DNA of 64,000 nucleotides from an uncultured Saprospiraceae bacterium (GTDB taxonomy: Bacteria > Bacteroidota > Bacteroidia > Chitinophagales > Saprospiraceae), in contig CALLPN010000001.1 of assembly GCA_938015435.1 (NCBI GenBank), positions 310,001 to 374,000 on the forward strand. The letters run 5' to 3'. Positions 41,934-51,839 of the stretch are shown here, one piece after another (position 1 is the first letter of the stretch; each line of letters begins with the position of its first letter). Position numbers and translations under genes: made by a program. Below the pieces are notes generated by a model. It searched no databases. It was not told the DNA's origin and saw only the letters and a list, made by a program, of their open reading frames with translations.

Positions 41934-43607
41934 TTAGCTTAGAGCATTACCTCTATTCCATTCAATATATTTATCCAATTCGTAGATCTTAATACGATTG
42001 TGATAATAGTAAAGAACCTTAAGACTATCCGACCAAACCTTATCCTTCTTTATAGATAACGGTTTTTGTGCGTGATAGATTCCAAGGTTCTTAATTCCGT
42101 CTTCGATTATTCTTCTTGGTTCCCATTTCACCTCTCTAGAAAGTTTGATTTCACCCTCACTTTCCCACTCGAGCAGTACCGTTTGTAATCTAGAGATCGT
42201 TGTTTCCAAGTAATTGTAATCGATCTGTGATTTTTCTTTTGACAGATTAACGAGTGAATATACATCGCCATCATGTCCCTTCTCTAGTATTTTAAAGGCT
42301 GCATATGCCACGAGGTGGCTAGATAAAACTACATTATTCCTTTTGTAGCTATCTAGTATTCTATCACCAAGAATCTTAGTATAAACATTTTCTCTTTGCG
42401 GATTGGCTTTGATTTCTCCATCTAATGAGAAGTAATCTTTGAGATCTATTTGCTCTCCGTTAGTATCTATGCTATTCCCTTGATCATCTACCATATTACC
42501 CATGATATCCATTGGCTCACCAAAAGAAACAGATATATCAGATTTCTCTGAGAACAGTGACCAAATAAACTTTGTAATCTTTCGGTAGCTCTTAAATGCA
42601 TCCTTTGATTTGATGTATTTCTCCTTTCCTGTGCGAGCTAAGTGTTGTTCTATCAGGAATTTAGCCTCCAAGACAAAATTATATCCTAGTACCATCGGTA
42701 CGACGAAGACTTTCTCTTTCTTGCCTTCTATCACCAAATTACGCTGCGCCTCTATAGATGAACCTAACAAACCTAGCTTAAGTCTATCTTCCATCCCTCC
42801 TTCACGAGATCTTGTTCCACCAGGAAAAAATAGATTGTTTACGCCTTTCTGTATCGAGTAAGCGGCCATGGAAGTTAGGCATTCAAGATAAATCGGATTC
42901 TTCTTACGTCTATCGACTCTATATGCACCAAGTCTATTGATAAAGTATCCTACTAATTCATTATCGAACAAATTGAGCCCTGCTCCAAATGAAAATGCAG
43001 GTAATCCAACCGCAGATTGCATTGCATATCCTATCACCATGGAATCTAAATTGGAGAAATGGGTAGGTACCATTACTACAGTTCCTTGATCAAATAATGC
43101 TTTAATTTTATCTACTTCTCCGTAGACTTTTATCTTTTCGACAAGCTGATGCCTGTTTCCCCAGAGCCGTCTATGGTTTCTGCCTGCGGCCGTATTAAGT
43201 AGGCGTTTGAAAAATATATTGAGAAATCTAAACGTAAATCTAAAGGTCTTAGGCTTAAACGTACCTACGATCTCTTCGTCATATCTGTTAATTATTCTTT
43301 TCAAAAGCTCTATGTAAGCTTCATGGCTAGCACCTTCTTGGCTTATAGCATTTAATTCTTTACCCATCGAAGACCAATACCTTTCCTCATCTTCTGGATC
43401 AACTTTCCATCTATTATTTTTCGAACGCTTCTTCTCGAGATAGATAGTTTTTGCAAGTAATGGCTCTAGATTCTCTCCATGGTTATCTAATATCTCCTTA
43501 AGCACAAAATTGTTAAGCTCAAGTACAAATTCGCCTCTTTTCTCATCAAACTGTGAGATTGGCCAATCCTTCATATCAGGAATTATATGTTCTACTGTAT
43601 TCTTCAC
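41934..43607 (-). CDS. Glycerol-3-phosphate acyltransferase (PlsB-like)
   Basis: 557 residues with the PlsC/PlsB acyltransferase core. Block I is H183-F-S-N-L-D188, block II is GAYRVDRRKKN near 227-237, block III is FPGGTRSR at 261-268, and block IV is VVPMVLGYN near 290. There is an N-terminal helical region (about 1-170) and a C-terminal region (about 390-557) with no recognised motif. It transfers acyl groups to glycerol-3-phosphate or lysophosphatidate at the inner membrane. The length and the HFSNLD variant of HX4D fit the large Bacteroidota 1-acyl-glycerol-3-phosphate acyltransferases. Monocistronic. Confidence 0.9.
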   Translation of the reverse strand: MKNTVEHIIPDMKDWPISQFDEKRGEFVLELNNFVLKEILDNHGENLEPLLAKTIYLEKKRSKNNRWKVDPEDEERYWSSMGKELNAISQEGASHEAYIELLKRIINRYDEEIVGTFKPKTFRFTFRFLNIFFKRLLNTAAGRNHRRLWGNRHQLVEKIKVYGEVDKIKALFDQGTVVMVPTHFSNLDSMVIGYAMQSAVGLPAFSFGAGLNLFDNELVGYFINRLGAYRVDRRKKNPIYLECLTSMAAYSIQKGVNNLFFPGGTRSREGGMEDRLKLGLLGSSIEAQRNLVIEGKKEKVFVVPMVLGYNFVLEAKFLIEQHLARTGKEKYIKSKDAFKSYRKITKFIWSLFSEKSDISVSFGEPMDIMGNMVDDQGNSIDTNGEQIDLKDYFSLDGEIKANPQRENVYTKILGDRILDSYKRNNVVLSSHLVAYAAFKILEKGHDGDVYSLVNLSKEKSQIDYNYLETTISRLQTVLLEWESEGEIKLSREVKWEPRRIIEDGIKNLGIYHAQKPLSIKKDKVWSDSLKVLYYYHNRIKIYELDKYIEWNRGNALS

Positions 43608-43800
43608 TTCTTATCTATAATAGAGTCAATATGCATATTTGTGTCTAGACCTATTGACCTAGAATCGTTAAAGAGCTGATATGAAACTGCTAACTACCCT
43701 TTTTCAGAGTGCTGTTGTGTATCATCCATGACAAATATACATAGACAAGATTAACCAATTAAATTAAACTTAACACTAGTCTACACCTTCAATAATTAAA

Positions 43801-44409
43801 TTAAAGCTCCGACCATGTCGCTTGATTAATCTCATCGATATATTTAAGTACTTCATCTCTCCCTAAATTCTTCTCAGAACTCGTAATAAAGAAAGGAGGC
43901 AACTCATTCCACGTCTTCAATAGTTCGGTATTGATCCGCTCGGCATGTGTCTTGATTTCACTAGCCTTGAGCTTATCCGCTTTAGTATATATCAGTGCAA
44001 ACGGTATCTGACGCTCCCCCATCCAGTCGATAAACTCACTATCTATTGATTGCAGTGGGTGCCTGATGTCTATCAATACAAAAGCACATTGCAGTTGCTG
44101 CCGAACTAAAAGGTACTTCTCGATCATCTTTTCCCATGCAGCCACTTTCTTCTTGGATATCTTAGCAAAGCCATACCCTGGGAGATCCACAAGATTCCAC
44201 TCATTATTGATCCTGAAAAAATTCAGTAACTGTGTCTTACCAGGAGTCTTCGACACTTTCGCGATATCCTTTCTTCCGCAGATCATATTGATCAGTGAAG
44301 ACTTACCGACATTAGACCTACCAATGAAAGCAAACTCTGGTATCATCGGCTTAGGACAGCCACTTTCTCTATCAAATGATCCTGCAAATGCAGCTTCGTG
44401 TATTACCAT
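43801..44409 (-). CDS. engB: Ribosome biogenesis GTPase EngB (YihA/YsxC)
   Basis: 202 residues. G1 is G30-R-S-N-V-G35-K36-S37, G2 lies around KTPGKTQ (55-60), G3 is D75-L-P-G78, and G4 is T142-K-A-D-K146, with IDIRHPLQ near 113-120 as the EngB-specific stretch. A circularly ordinary small GTPase needed for 50S subunit maturation. A single gene with AT-rich flanks; no partner is inferred from neighbours. Confidence 0.96.
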   Translation of the reverse strand: MVIHEAAFAGSFDRESGCPKPMIPEFAFIGRSNVGKSSLINMICGRKDIAKVSKTPGKTQLLNFFRINNEWNLVDLPGYGFAKISKKKVAAWEKMIEKYLLVRQQLQCAFVLIDIRHPLQSIDSEFIDWMGERQIPFALIYTKADKLKASEIKTHAERINTELLKTWNELPPFFITSSEKNLGRDEVLKYIDEINQATWSEL

Positions 44410-44653
44410 AATTATTAGGCACTCTTTTTGACTATTATATATAAGACTTTGAAAACATCTGTAAATTATTGATAACCAATAGATTCACAAATCGATGTAA
44501 AGTTAACTAAGCGTTAATTAAATACCTATTAGATACATAGATAATGAGAGATTCGTTTCTAAACACATAAGAAATAATAAAAACACTTTTTTTACGTATT
44601 ATACAGACAAAGCGTCAATCCCCCATTTAATCAATTTCATAAAAAATAGAATT

Positions 44654-45286
44654 ATGAAAAAAATCATTCTTTCTGCCCTAGCCAGCATTTTCATTCTTTC
44701 ATCTGGCTATTCTCAATTTGAAATAGGGGTCAAATCAGGAGTAAGTTCATTTGATCTTGCAAGTGATGGAATAGTTTTCAAAGATGGCAACAACGATTAC
44801 AAACTAAACTTCAACAATGCCGAATATGGTGTCCACTTCGGTGTTTACACTAGGTTAAGCTTTCTAGGCTTGTATGTAGAACCTGCAGTATTATTCAATT
44901 CCAATACAGTCAATTTTAACTTAGAAGAACTATCCGAAGATGGACCACTTAGTACTCTTAAGTCAGAAACCTACAGAAACGTAGATATTCCTCTTCTTGT
45001 GGGGACCAAATTGGGATTCCTAAGATTACAAGCTGGGCCTGTAGCTCACTTCTATTTAGATAGTACTTCTGATCTATTTTCTATCAGTGGTTACAAGCAC
45101 AATTTTAAGTCCGCTACCTATGGTGGTCAAATAGGACTGGGGGTTGACTTTTGGAAATTTAGGTTCGATCTGTTATATGAAACTAACTTATCTAAATTTG
45201 GTGAGCATATAGAAATCGATGGAGAGCAATTTGCGTTTGATGATGGTGCAGATCGCATAGTACTTACTTTGGGCGTCTGCTTTTAA
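44654..45286 (+). CDS. Porin-family outer-membrane beta-barrel protein
   Basis: 210 residues; signal peptide MKKIILSALASIFILSSGYS, then FEIGVKSGVSSFDL, the opening of an eight-strand barrel. Strands include LGLYVEPAVLFNSNTVNF, VDIPLLVGTKLGFLRLQAGPVAHFYLD and FRFDLLYETNLSKF, ending VLTLGVCF. It is like the protein at 28124 in size and layout. Closed by a 22-bp perfect hairpin. Function unknown. Confidence 0.88.
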   Translation: MKKIILSALASIFILSSGYSQFEIGVKSGVSSFDLASDGIVFKDGNNDYKLNFNNAEYGVHFGVYTRLSFLGLYVEPAVLFNSNTVNFNLEELSEDGPLSTLKSETYRNVDIPLLVGTKLGFLRLQAGPVAHFYLDSTSDLFSISGYKHNFKSATYGGQIGLGVDFWKFRFDLLYETNLSKFGEHIEIDGEQFAFDDGADRIVLTLGVCF

Positions 45287-45299
45287 GCATAACCACCAG

Positions 45300-45354
45300 T
45301 TTAAATAAATAAAGCCGTAGCGAATAAAATTTGCTACGGCTTTATTTATTTAAA
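45300..45354. terminator. Very long perfect-stem terminator
   Basis: 45300-45321 pairs perfectly with 45333-45354 (22 bp), core AAAGCCGTAGC/GCTACGGCTTT with an 11-nt loop, flanked by A/T-rich ends that supply the U-run on either strand. It lies 14 bp after the porin-like gene. Confidence 0.92.
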
Positions 45355-45508
45355 CTCATCATCAAAATGACTATATTAGATTTATTCTAAGATGAGCCAC
45401 TCTAGGAATACACAAAGATCAATCTGAACAGCCTATCATTAAATAGAATACGCACAGCCAAATCCAAAATAAATGAGCTACTAGTTCATTTATAGTAAAA
45501 TTAAAATA

Positions 45509-45937
45509 ATGATCAACGACCACCCAAACACATTTAGTGATCTAACATTATTACATATCATTTCTCATAAAAAATTGTTCCTTCCTGAAATAGTGAATGC
45601 AGTCACAACAGAATGGGAAAACAGAGAAATAGGTCAACTAGAAACGAAAGCGCTTATCAAAACTCATGATGAATTACTTACTTTGATTAATAGTAAAATA
45701 AAAAACGGAGAGTCTAAATCATATATCATTTTACATTTAGATCAACTTCCAATTGATAGTGAAATTGTTATTAATACACTAGATTTTAATCCAAAGAAAA
45801 AGGATGGGAGTTTAAAACCTGCAGCTGGATTATTTTTATTATGCTTTGTGGAAGTCCTTCGAAATGGAATAGACAATCCAATGGGAATGGCTTTTTTTTT
45901 GGATTGGAATTATGACACTTTTATATATTCTAATTAA
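45509..45937 (+). CDS. Hypothetical cytoplasmic protein
   Basis: 142 residues, no signal peptide or transmembrane segment. The N-terminal half is helical and charged (LLHIISHKKLFLPEIVNAVTTEWENREIGQLETKALIKTHDELLTLINSKIKNGESK). The C-terminal part contains KKKDGSLKPAAGLFLLCFVEVLRNG and ends FFLDWNYDTFIYSN. I recognise no family. The coding region is more AT-rich than its neighbours, which might mean recent acquisition or weak constraint. It stands alone between a strong terminator (45354) and the symporter (46129). Confidence 0.7.
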   Translation: MINDHPNTFSDLTLLHIISHKKLFLPEIVNAVTTEWENREIGQLETKALIKTHDELLTLINSKIKNGESKSYIILHLDQLPIDSEIVINTLDFNPKKKDGSLKPAAGLFLLCFVEVLRNGIDNPMGMAFFLDWNYDTFIYSN

Positions 45938-46128
45938 AATATCAATTAGATTAAGCTCATCGGACTAATTTATTAAAAAAACAATTAGATGTCTTTTCAA
46001 TGAAATCATTAATCTTTACCTCATGATAGTACCTGTATCGCATTAAATCAAGATGCAATCGATCTCTTATAATCTTCGGCTTACCACCGAAAAAAAACAA
46101 TGGTGTAATCTAACCAAACCCAAAAACT

Positions 46129-47610
46129 ATGCTCACAAAATTTGTGGTACTCGCTATTTACGTTTCTATACTATTTCTTATAGGCATCATGGCATCCAAG
46201 CGAATCAAAAGCATGAGCGACTTTTATGTTGGAGGAAAAAACATGGGCTTCTGGGCCGTTGCATTTTCTGCGAGAGCTACTGGGGAGTCCGGCTGGTTAC
46301 TTATCGGCTTGACTGGTATGGGAGCTATGGCTGGACTATCTGCTTATTGGGTAGTCTTGGGAGAGCTACTAGGTGTATTTGTTTCCTGGTTCTTTATGGC
46401 GAAACACTTTAAACGGAAATCTGATTCCTATGTCTCTATAACGATTCCAGATTACTTACAAAGCCATTTCAAATCTAATACTCATACCTTAAGAATTCTT
46501 TCTGCTTCAGTCCTTTCAATTTTTGTAGTGATCTATGTCAGTTCACAGATAGATGCCACAGGAATTGCCTTTAAATCCATGCTAGGAGTTAATTACTACA
46601 CTGGTGCACTAATTGGTTTTTTCATTGTGCTAGTTTATATATTCATCGGAGGATTTGTTGCCGCTGTTTGGTCTGATCTTTTTCAAGGTGCATTGATGTT
46701 TTTTGGTTTAGTCTTGCTCCCTATAGTCGTTTGGTTTTCGATGGATCATGGACAAGGCGTCGTAGAAGGATTAAATGCTATCGATCCTGCATTGACAGAT
46801 GTATGGGGAGGCAATAAGGATATATGGATGAATGTATTTACTATCCTAGGCTTCTCGATGATCGGATTAGGATTTTTAGGCTCTCCACAAGTCTATGTAA
46901 GATTTATGTCCATCAAAAATGAAGCAGAGATCGACAAGGGAAAATGGGTTGCGATTGCTTTTACATTACTGACAGATGCAGCGGCTGTAACTATAGGTAT
47001 CTTAGCTAGAATACTCTTTACCGAAAACGGACAAGATCCTGAAAGTGTATTTGGCGTTGGAGCTACTGATGTACTCAGTATGATGACAGAAAATTTCCTT
47101 CCTACTATTCTTGTCGCTATCTATATTGCAATCGTACTTTCGGCAATTATGTCGACTATCGATTCTCTTTTGATTATTGCTTCTAGTGCGATTACTAGAG
47201 ATTTTTATCAAAAGATATTTAAGCCTGAAGTAAAAGATGAGGAGTTAACAAAGATATCTAGATATGTAACTATAATCATGGCTCTAGTGGCTTTAAGTCT
47301 TGCTCTGATCATCTCAATAGTTTCACCTCAGCGGCAACCATTTTGGGTGATCATCTTTGGATGGTCAGGCATAGCTGCCACTTTCTGTCCTGTAATTATA
47401 TTGAGTTTATTTTGGAAAGGCTACTCCGAAAAAGGAGCTATTGCATCTATGATATCCGGATTCATAAGTGTTATTGCTTTTAAATTTGTGTTTCAAAACA
47501 TGGAAAATGTTGGAGAGTACTTTAGGGCATTAGATGTTCTGGCCCCTTCTTTTTTAGTGGCTATGATATTTGGTTGGATTTTTTCTAAAATATATCCTCA
47601 AAATAATTGA
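46129..47610 (+). CDS. putP: Sodium/proline symporter (PutP-like, SSS family)
   Basis: 493 residues with about 13 transmembrane helices. PutP-type landmarks: MSDFYVGGKNMGFWAVAFSARATGESGWLLIGLTGMG (near 29-65), VYIFIGGFVAAVWSDLFQG near 170-187, VRFMSIKNEAEI near 257, and LSAIMSTIDSLLIIASSAITRDFYQK near 340-365 with the Na+-binding Ser/Thr residues. Imports proline or a related solute with Na+. No proline dehydrogenase gene is adjacent. A second SSS-family gene lies at 21932, only distantly similar. Confidence 0.93.
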   Translation: MLTKFVVLAIYVSILFLIGIMASKRIKSMSDFYVGGKNMGFWAVAFSARATGESGWLLIGLTGMGAMAGLSAYWVVLGELLGVFVSWFFMAKHFKRKSDSYVSITIPDYLQSHFKSNTHTLRILSASVLSIFVVIYVSSQIDATGIAFKSMLGVNYYTGALIGFFIVLVYIFIGGFVAAVWSDLFQGALMFFGLVLLPIVVWFSMDHGQGVVEGLNAIDPALTDVWGGNKDIWMNVFTILGFSMIGLGFLGSPQVYVRFMSIKNEAEIDKGKWVAIAFTLLTDAAAVTIGILARILFTENGQDPESVFGVGATDVLSMMTENFLPTILVAIYIAIVLSAIMSTIDSLLIIASSAITRDFYQKIFKPEVKDEELTKISRYVTIIMALVALSLALIISIVSPQRQPFWVIIFGWSGIAATFCPVIILSLFWKGYSEKGAIASMISGFISVIAFKFVFQNMENVGEYFRALDVLAPSFLVAMIFGWIFSKIYPQNN

Positions 47611-47671
47611 TAATTTATAATTTGCAAAAAAATAAGTGTGTAACCGAAATATTAACTTGAAATAATTTAAT

Positions 47672-48910
47672 ATGAAATCGAATAAGGAAAAATACTTGTT
47701 AACAATTAAAATTCTTTTATTCGTACTAATTGTGAGGAACACTTATGGTCAAGTAGATGATGTCCAACTTTATACATTTGCTCACAGTTTGATAGACCAT
47801 AGGCCTCCTGCTATTCCTACTCCTAGTGATGAGACTACAATATTGCATTGGATACACGATATCGCACAACACACTGGAAAAACATTTGGAACTACTGGCC
47901 AATTTGGTCAATTAGCAAATCATGTAGATGGATTACCTCCAAACTCGAATCTAGGTTATGATACTGTTCCATACTCTTGGAATGAGGAAGAGACATCATT
48001 TAGCAATTCTCCTTTGAATACTATAATGCTCACCGCAGCAAACTTCATTCAATACAGCGACCCATCAGATCCAGACCCAGCAGACCCATCTGGTAGGACT
48101 GTTATTAACCTGACAGAAACAATTTTTGATTGGACTGAAAACGAAATACCAGGCATGAGATATTACATCTATGGAAACTGGCCAGAAATGGATCTCAACA
48201 ATTCTTTTCCACCAACGTTACCTTCACAATTTGAAATAGATGAATTTCATGATATCACTATAGGCAATACTGGCTCCTTTGCCAATTGGTGGACAAGTTA
48301 TCAAGATCAAATTATAGCATCCAGACCAGAACTAGATACTAAATTGATTCCCACAGGTATGATTATCAGTAAAATATTAACTCAACTTCTATCTAATCAA
48401 ATAGCCTTCGATGAACTCTATGAAGATTCAGATCCTCATGGAAGGGCGAATATATATTTCCTTGCTGGAATGATTACCTACATGGCTATATTTGAAGAAA
48501 ATGTTCCAATAACATATATACCTGGGGACATAATAGATAATGTTATCATAAATAACTTAGAGGAGATTAAAAATTATACCTGGAATGAACTTAGCAACTT
48601 CAATTTTCAGAATGGTAATAGCAGAGTATTTTTCGACAATACAACGAATAGTTATACAGAATTAAACATCGAAGAAGAAATTATATTACTTCCAAATCCC
48701 ACAACAAGGACATTTAAAATTTCAAGTACATTTGATAGTGAATTCTCTTTACAAATACAAAGTGTAGATGGAACAGTCTATAAAAAAATAAATAGTACAA
48801 ATAGTACTAAACTTCATGATATTACTAGTCTACCTGCTGGTATCTATTTAGTTCAAATTAGAGACTTAAATAATGGTCAGCTCTTTATAAAAAAACTAAT
48901 TAAAAATTAA
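47672..48910 (+). CDS. T9SS-exported protein, possible SGNH-like hydrolase
   Basis: 412 residues; signal peptide ending near RNTYG (about residue 26) and a T9SS type A sorting domain at the C-terminus (about 335-412: LLPNPTTRTFKISSTFDSEFSLQI, DITSLPAGIYLVQIRDLNNG, LFIKKLIKN). The middle region opens VQLYTFAHSLIDH, like the GxSLxD block of SGNH/GDSL esterases. It contains IMLTAANFIQY, and near residue 250 SDPHGRANIYFLAGMITYMAIF, where a D-x-x-H pair would be expected. Hydrolase assignment is tentative: the Ser context is HSLID and the Gly is replaced. It is 61 bp downstream of the putP-like gene. Confidence 0.8.
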   Translation: MKSNKEKYLLTIKILLFVLIVRNTYGQVDDVQLYTFAHSLIDHRPPAIPTPSDETTILHWIHDIAQHTGKTFGTTGQFGQLANHVDGLPPNSNLGYDTVPYSWNEEETSFSNSPLNTIMLTAANFIQYSDPSDPDPADPSGRTVINLTETIFDWTENEIPGMRYYIYGNWPEMDLNNSFPPTLPSQFEIDEFHDITIGNTGSFANWWTSYQDQIIASRPELDTKLIPTGMIISKILTQLLSNQIAFDELYEDSDPHGRANIYFLAGMITYMAIFEENVPITYIPGDIIDNVIINNLEEIKNYTWNELSNFNFQNGNSRVFFDNTTNSYTELNIEEEIILLPNPTTRTFKISSTFDSEFSLQIQSVDGTVYKKINSTNSTKLHDITSLPAGIYLVQIRDLNNGQLFIKKLIKN

Positions 48911-48939
48911 GATTCACCTTCCTTAACTAGTATAACAAT

Positions 48940-49302
48940 ATGGCATACGACGAATTTATCGCAGATAGAATCAGAAGAGCATTTAGCGAAATGAAAGCTG
49001 ATGTCTCAGAATTAAAAATGATGGGAGGCTTACTATTTAAGATGAATGAGAAGATGCTCTGTGGAATACATATAGATAAAAAATACGGCGATACACTACT
49101 CATGGCGCGTATTGGTGAAGAGGTGTATTTAGAAGAATTAGAGAAAGAAAATACACTTCCGATGGACTTTACAGGAAGGCCGATGAAGGGTTATATTTTC
49201 GTCAATCCAGATGGTATTGATATGGAAGATGATCTTAAATATTGGCTACAATTATGCATAGACTTCAACCCATTAGCTAGTAAGAAGAGAAAGAAGAAAT
49301 AA
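48940..49302 (+). CDS. TfoX N-terminal domain protein
   Basis: 120 residues matching the TfoX_N domain alone: IADRIRRAFSEMKADVSELKMMGGLLFKMNEKMLCGIHIDKKYGDTLLMARIG, then MDFTGRPMKGYIFVNPDGI and a Lys-rich tail (KKRKKK). In gamma-proteobacteria TfoX promotes competence, but stand-alone N-domains occur widely in Bacteroidota with unknown roles. It starts 29 bp after the T9SS protein gene. Cytoplasmic. Confidence 0.9.
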   Translation: MAYDEFIADRIRRAFSEMKADVSELKMMGGLLFKMNEKMLCGIHIDKKYGDTLLMARIGEEVYLEELEKENTLPMDFTGRPMKGYIFVNPDGIDMEDDLKYWLQLCIDFNPLASKKRKKK

Positions 49303-49312
49303 TTTGTATAAT

Positions 49313-49921
49313 TTAAGCTGCAGATCTCTCTAATATTATTTTACATCGAAAGCTAGAAGTAACTTTTACATTATGATTTATATGCAAAGGAATAGATAAG
49401 TAATCTCCTGACTTGAGCGAATGAACAGCATCTCCAATCTGGATATCACAAGTACCCTCGACGATTAAGAATTTTTCTATTTCGTCCGTATGGGTTTCAT
49501 CTGGAGCTCCATCTTTTAACCATACAATCAATGTAGTTTTTTCTTCATTACTATCAATGATATTTCCGTACATCGAATCGTATGCTTCGGGCTCTTGCAT
49601 ATCTTCTCTTTCTAACCACTGTGAAAAATCAGATATCTTTGATTGGGCATTAAGTGCTGGAGACAATACTGGAACTTCTCCATTCTCTAAGCGAGACTGA
49701 TAGTTCAATGCAGCAAACAACATGGGCTTCACAGCTGGGGCAACTGATACCGCATTATGTAGCGCATAAGCTTCCATTGCTTTTTCGATTTCTAAGATTT
49801 CTAGTCTCACAGATTCATCTTGCTCCATGGCCTTTTCGACACGCAGCATCTCTGACTTTGGTAGATCACCTATTACGTATAGCTCTAATAAGCCAGTTGC
49901 TATTATTGGATTTATAGACAT
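49313..49921 (-). CDS. Cupin-domain anti-sigma factor (ChrR-like)
   Basis: 202 residues. An N-terminal helical part (about 5-75: GLLELYVIGDLPKSEMLRVEKAMEQDESVRLEILEIEKAMEAYA) of the kind that binds ECF sigma factors is followed by a C-terminal cupin (about 120-200: LIVWLKDGAPDETHTDEIEKFLIVEGTCDIQIGDAVHSLKSGDYLSIPLHINHNVKV), with the cupin metal-ligand pattern H...E...H (His in ETHTDE, His in HINHN). It overlaps the sigma gene by 10 bp, so the pair is translationally coupled. No membrane segment: a soluble sensor. Confidence 0.9.
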   Translation of the reverse strand: MSINPIIATGLLELYVIGDLPKSEMLRVEKAMEQDESVRLEILEIEKAMEAYALHNAVSVAPAVKPMLFAALNYQSRLENGEVPVLSPALNAQSKISDFSQWLEREDMQEPEAYDSMYGNIIDSNEEKTTLIVWLKDGAPDETHTDEIEKFLIVEGTCDIQIGDAVHSLKSGDYLSIPLHINHNVKVTSSFRCKIILERSAA

Positions 49922-50511
49922 AATAAAGTAATTAAGATGGCTATCGCCGTGAATGACCCCGCAAAAAGAACTTTCTCATTCTTTAAGATTTCTCGTAACG
50001 TCAAAATAGATTGCCTAACTCTTGTTTTTACTGTACCTAAAGGAATTTGTAAGTGCTTAGCCGTTTCAACTTGTGTATAACCATTCAAGTAAATACAGTC
50101 CAATACTTCGCTGTGCTTTGCATCCAATTTCGATACTAAGGACTTTGCATCAATACTTGATGTATTCATTTGAATATCAGATTTATTGTGGATCGTCAAA
50201 TCCAATGAGTATGTATTCTTTACGTTTTCATACTTCTTTAACCTCTTTGCATCGATAGCCGTGTTTCTCGCTATTCTACTCATCCAAGTAAATAACTGAG
50301 ATTTGCTCTCATCGTATAATTCTATCTTATTCCAAATCTTAAGAAATGTTTGCTGTAGTACTTCTTCAGAAAGCTTCTCCGATTTAAGGATTCTTATGAT
50401 TATTCCATTCAATGCTCCTGAGTAATTATCATACAGATATGACAACCCCTTCTCATCTTTAAGCTTAATCAATCGAACAATTTCACTATTATCCATCCAC
50501 AAATTTAACAT
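49912..50511 (-). CDS. ECF-type RNA polymerase sigma factor with C-terminal hydrophobic segment
   Basis: 199 residues. Region 2 (about 20-88: YLYDNYSGALNGIIIRILKSEKLSEEVLQQTFLKIWNKI, SQLFTWMSRIARNTAIDAKR) and region 4 (about 125-175: LDAKHSEVLDCIYLNGYTQVETAKHLQIPLGTVKTRVRQSILTLREIL) are complete. After region 4 comes a hydrophobic stretch (VLFAGSFTAIAILITLLCL) that could anchor the sigma factor in the membrane, unusual for an ECF factor. The adjacent gene encodes its cupin anti-sigma partner. It is divergent from the YHYH-YwqK-SCO group, a likely regulon member. Confidence 0.93.
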   Translation of the reverse strand: MLNLWMDNSEIVRLIKLKDEKGLSYLYDNYSGALNGIIIRILKSEKLSEEVLQQTFLKIWNKIELYDESKSQLFTWMSRIARNTAIDAKRLKKYENVKNTYSLDLTIHNKSDIQMNTSSIDAKSLVSKLDAKHSEVLDCIYLNGYTQVETAKHLQIPLGTVKTRVRQSILTLREILKNEKVLFAGSFTAIAILITLLCL

Positions 50512-50771
50512 TTATCTATTTAATATCATTGCTACTCCAAATGTTGGAAGAAACACTAGAAACTTATATATATATATTTAGACAGTTTATTAGGAATATG
50601 CTTTTAATCAAGCTTTGCTAACATCTTCTGCACCTCAGCAGAGTTCACATTCCTTGAGATTTGCAGTAATAATTGCGTTTTTGAATAAAACATGCATTAC
50701 ACCAAAGGAAAACTAAGTTTATAGCTTCTAACCTATATCAATTAAACATTAAAACATATAAACCAAAGCAA

Positions 50772-51671
50772 ATGAAGTATTCAAAATCTTTACTCTTAGT
50801 CCTATTTGGAGCGGGATTATTTTCAATTGCATCTTGTGACGAAGATGACGTACCCTGTGTAGAATCAGTTTGGTATCAAGATACTGATGGCGATGGCTTA
50901 GGAAATGCTGCTATCAATCAATCTGCTTGTGAACAGCCAGCAGGCTACGTATTAGATGATACAGACACTGATGATTCAGGAACGGTAGCCGCTAGTGGAA
51001 CACCAGTATCTGCATTTGACGATTTCAATAGTGACGCAGTAACGATATCTTTTGATGGCGATGAAATCACTATCGAATCTAATGGTGTACCTAATCATAC
51101 ATCACCATATTGGGATTCTAACAATAGCTTATACATAGATCCTGTAATAGCTAATGCTGACCAAATGTCACCAGGTACTATTGGAAGTAGAAGTTATTCC
51201 CTCACCGTTTCATCTGATCCACAAATAGCCTCTTCTTCGTCTTCGACTGGCCTAGGAGCGATTGGAATTGGTATCTCTGGAGCGCCAATATTTAATGATG
51301 AAGAGGGACCTAACAGTTCACTGTCTGAAAACGTAGCATCTGGATTTGATTACGCTGGAGGCCATATGGGACCAACAGGGTATCATTATCACCTTGAATG
51401 TGCTGATGTAGAAGAAAACACTACCCTCTCACAAGATGATGAGCAGTTAGTGGGGATTCTCCAAGATGGATTTCTAATTTATGGAAGAAAATGTAATGCA
51501 ACTGAAGATTATCCTGGTGACCTTGACGAATCAGGTGGACACACAAGCTCAACACAACATAGTGATGGTGGAGAATTTTATCATTACCATATCATCAATG
51601 AATTTTACGTTGGTGAATACATTCTTTTATTTGGAGGAGATCTAAAAGGAACACCAAATGGTATAATGTAA
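50772..51671 (+). CDS. YHYH-domain lipoprotein
   Basis: 299 residues; lipoprotein signal with lipobox IAS-C22. After a thrombospondin-type calcium-like stretch (YQDTDGDGLGN) and an Asp-rich linker comes the YHYH domain: SPYWDSNNSLYIDP near 113-128, GPTGYHYHLECAD near 197-210 (the eponymous YHYH), VGILQDGFLIYGRKC near 224-238, and GEFYHYHIINEFYVGEYILLFGG near 264-287. Function unknown; His-rich surfaces suggest metal binding. It is the first of three same-strand genes ending in a SCO-family copper protein, divergent from an ECF sigma/anti-sigma pair. Confidence 0.9.
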   Translation: MKYSKSLLLVLFGAGLFSIASCDEDDVPCVESVWYQDTDGDGLGNAAINQSACEQPAGYVLDDTDTDDSGTVAASGTPVSAFDDFNSDAVTISFDGDEITIESNGVPNHTSPYWDSNNSLYIDPVIANADQMSPGTIGSRSYSLTVSSDPQIASSSSSTGLGAIGIGISGAPIFNDEEGPNSSLSENVASGFDYAGGHMGPTGYHYHLECADVEENTTLSQDDEQLVGILQDGFLIYGRKCNATEDYPGDLDESGGHTSSTQHSDGGEFYHYHIINEFYVGEYILLFGGDLKGTPNGIM

Positions 51672-51839
51672 TACTTGACAACGTCTACGTTTATAATTTT
51701 AATTCGGTTTGAATCATGACTTATTGCAAATAACAATATCGACCGTAATTGAGCTGATTATAAATATATTATTACAAGGAGTTATCGCAAAACTTACATT
51801 TATAGTTTTGTGGTAATTCTTTTTTTTTAATAGTTCACA

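Noticed and set aside
46053-46412. 119-aa plus-strand ORF
   Set aside because: Out-of-frame shadow over the start of the putP-like gene.
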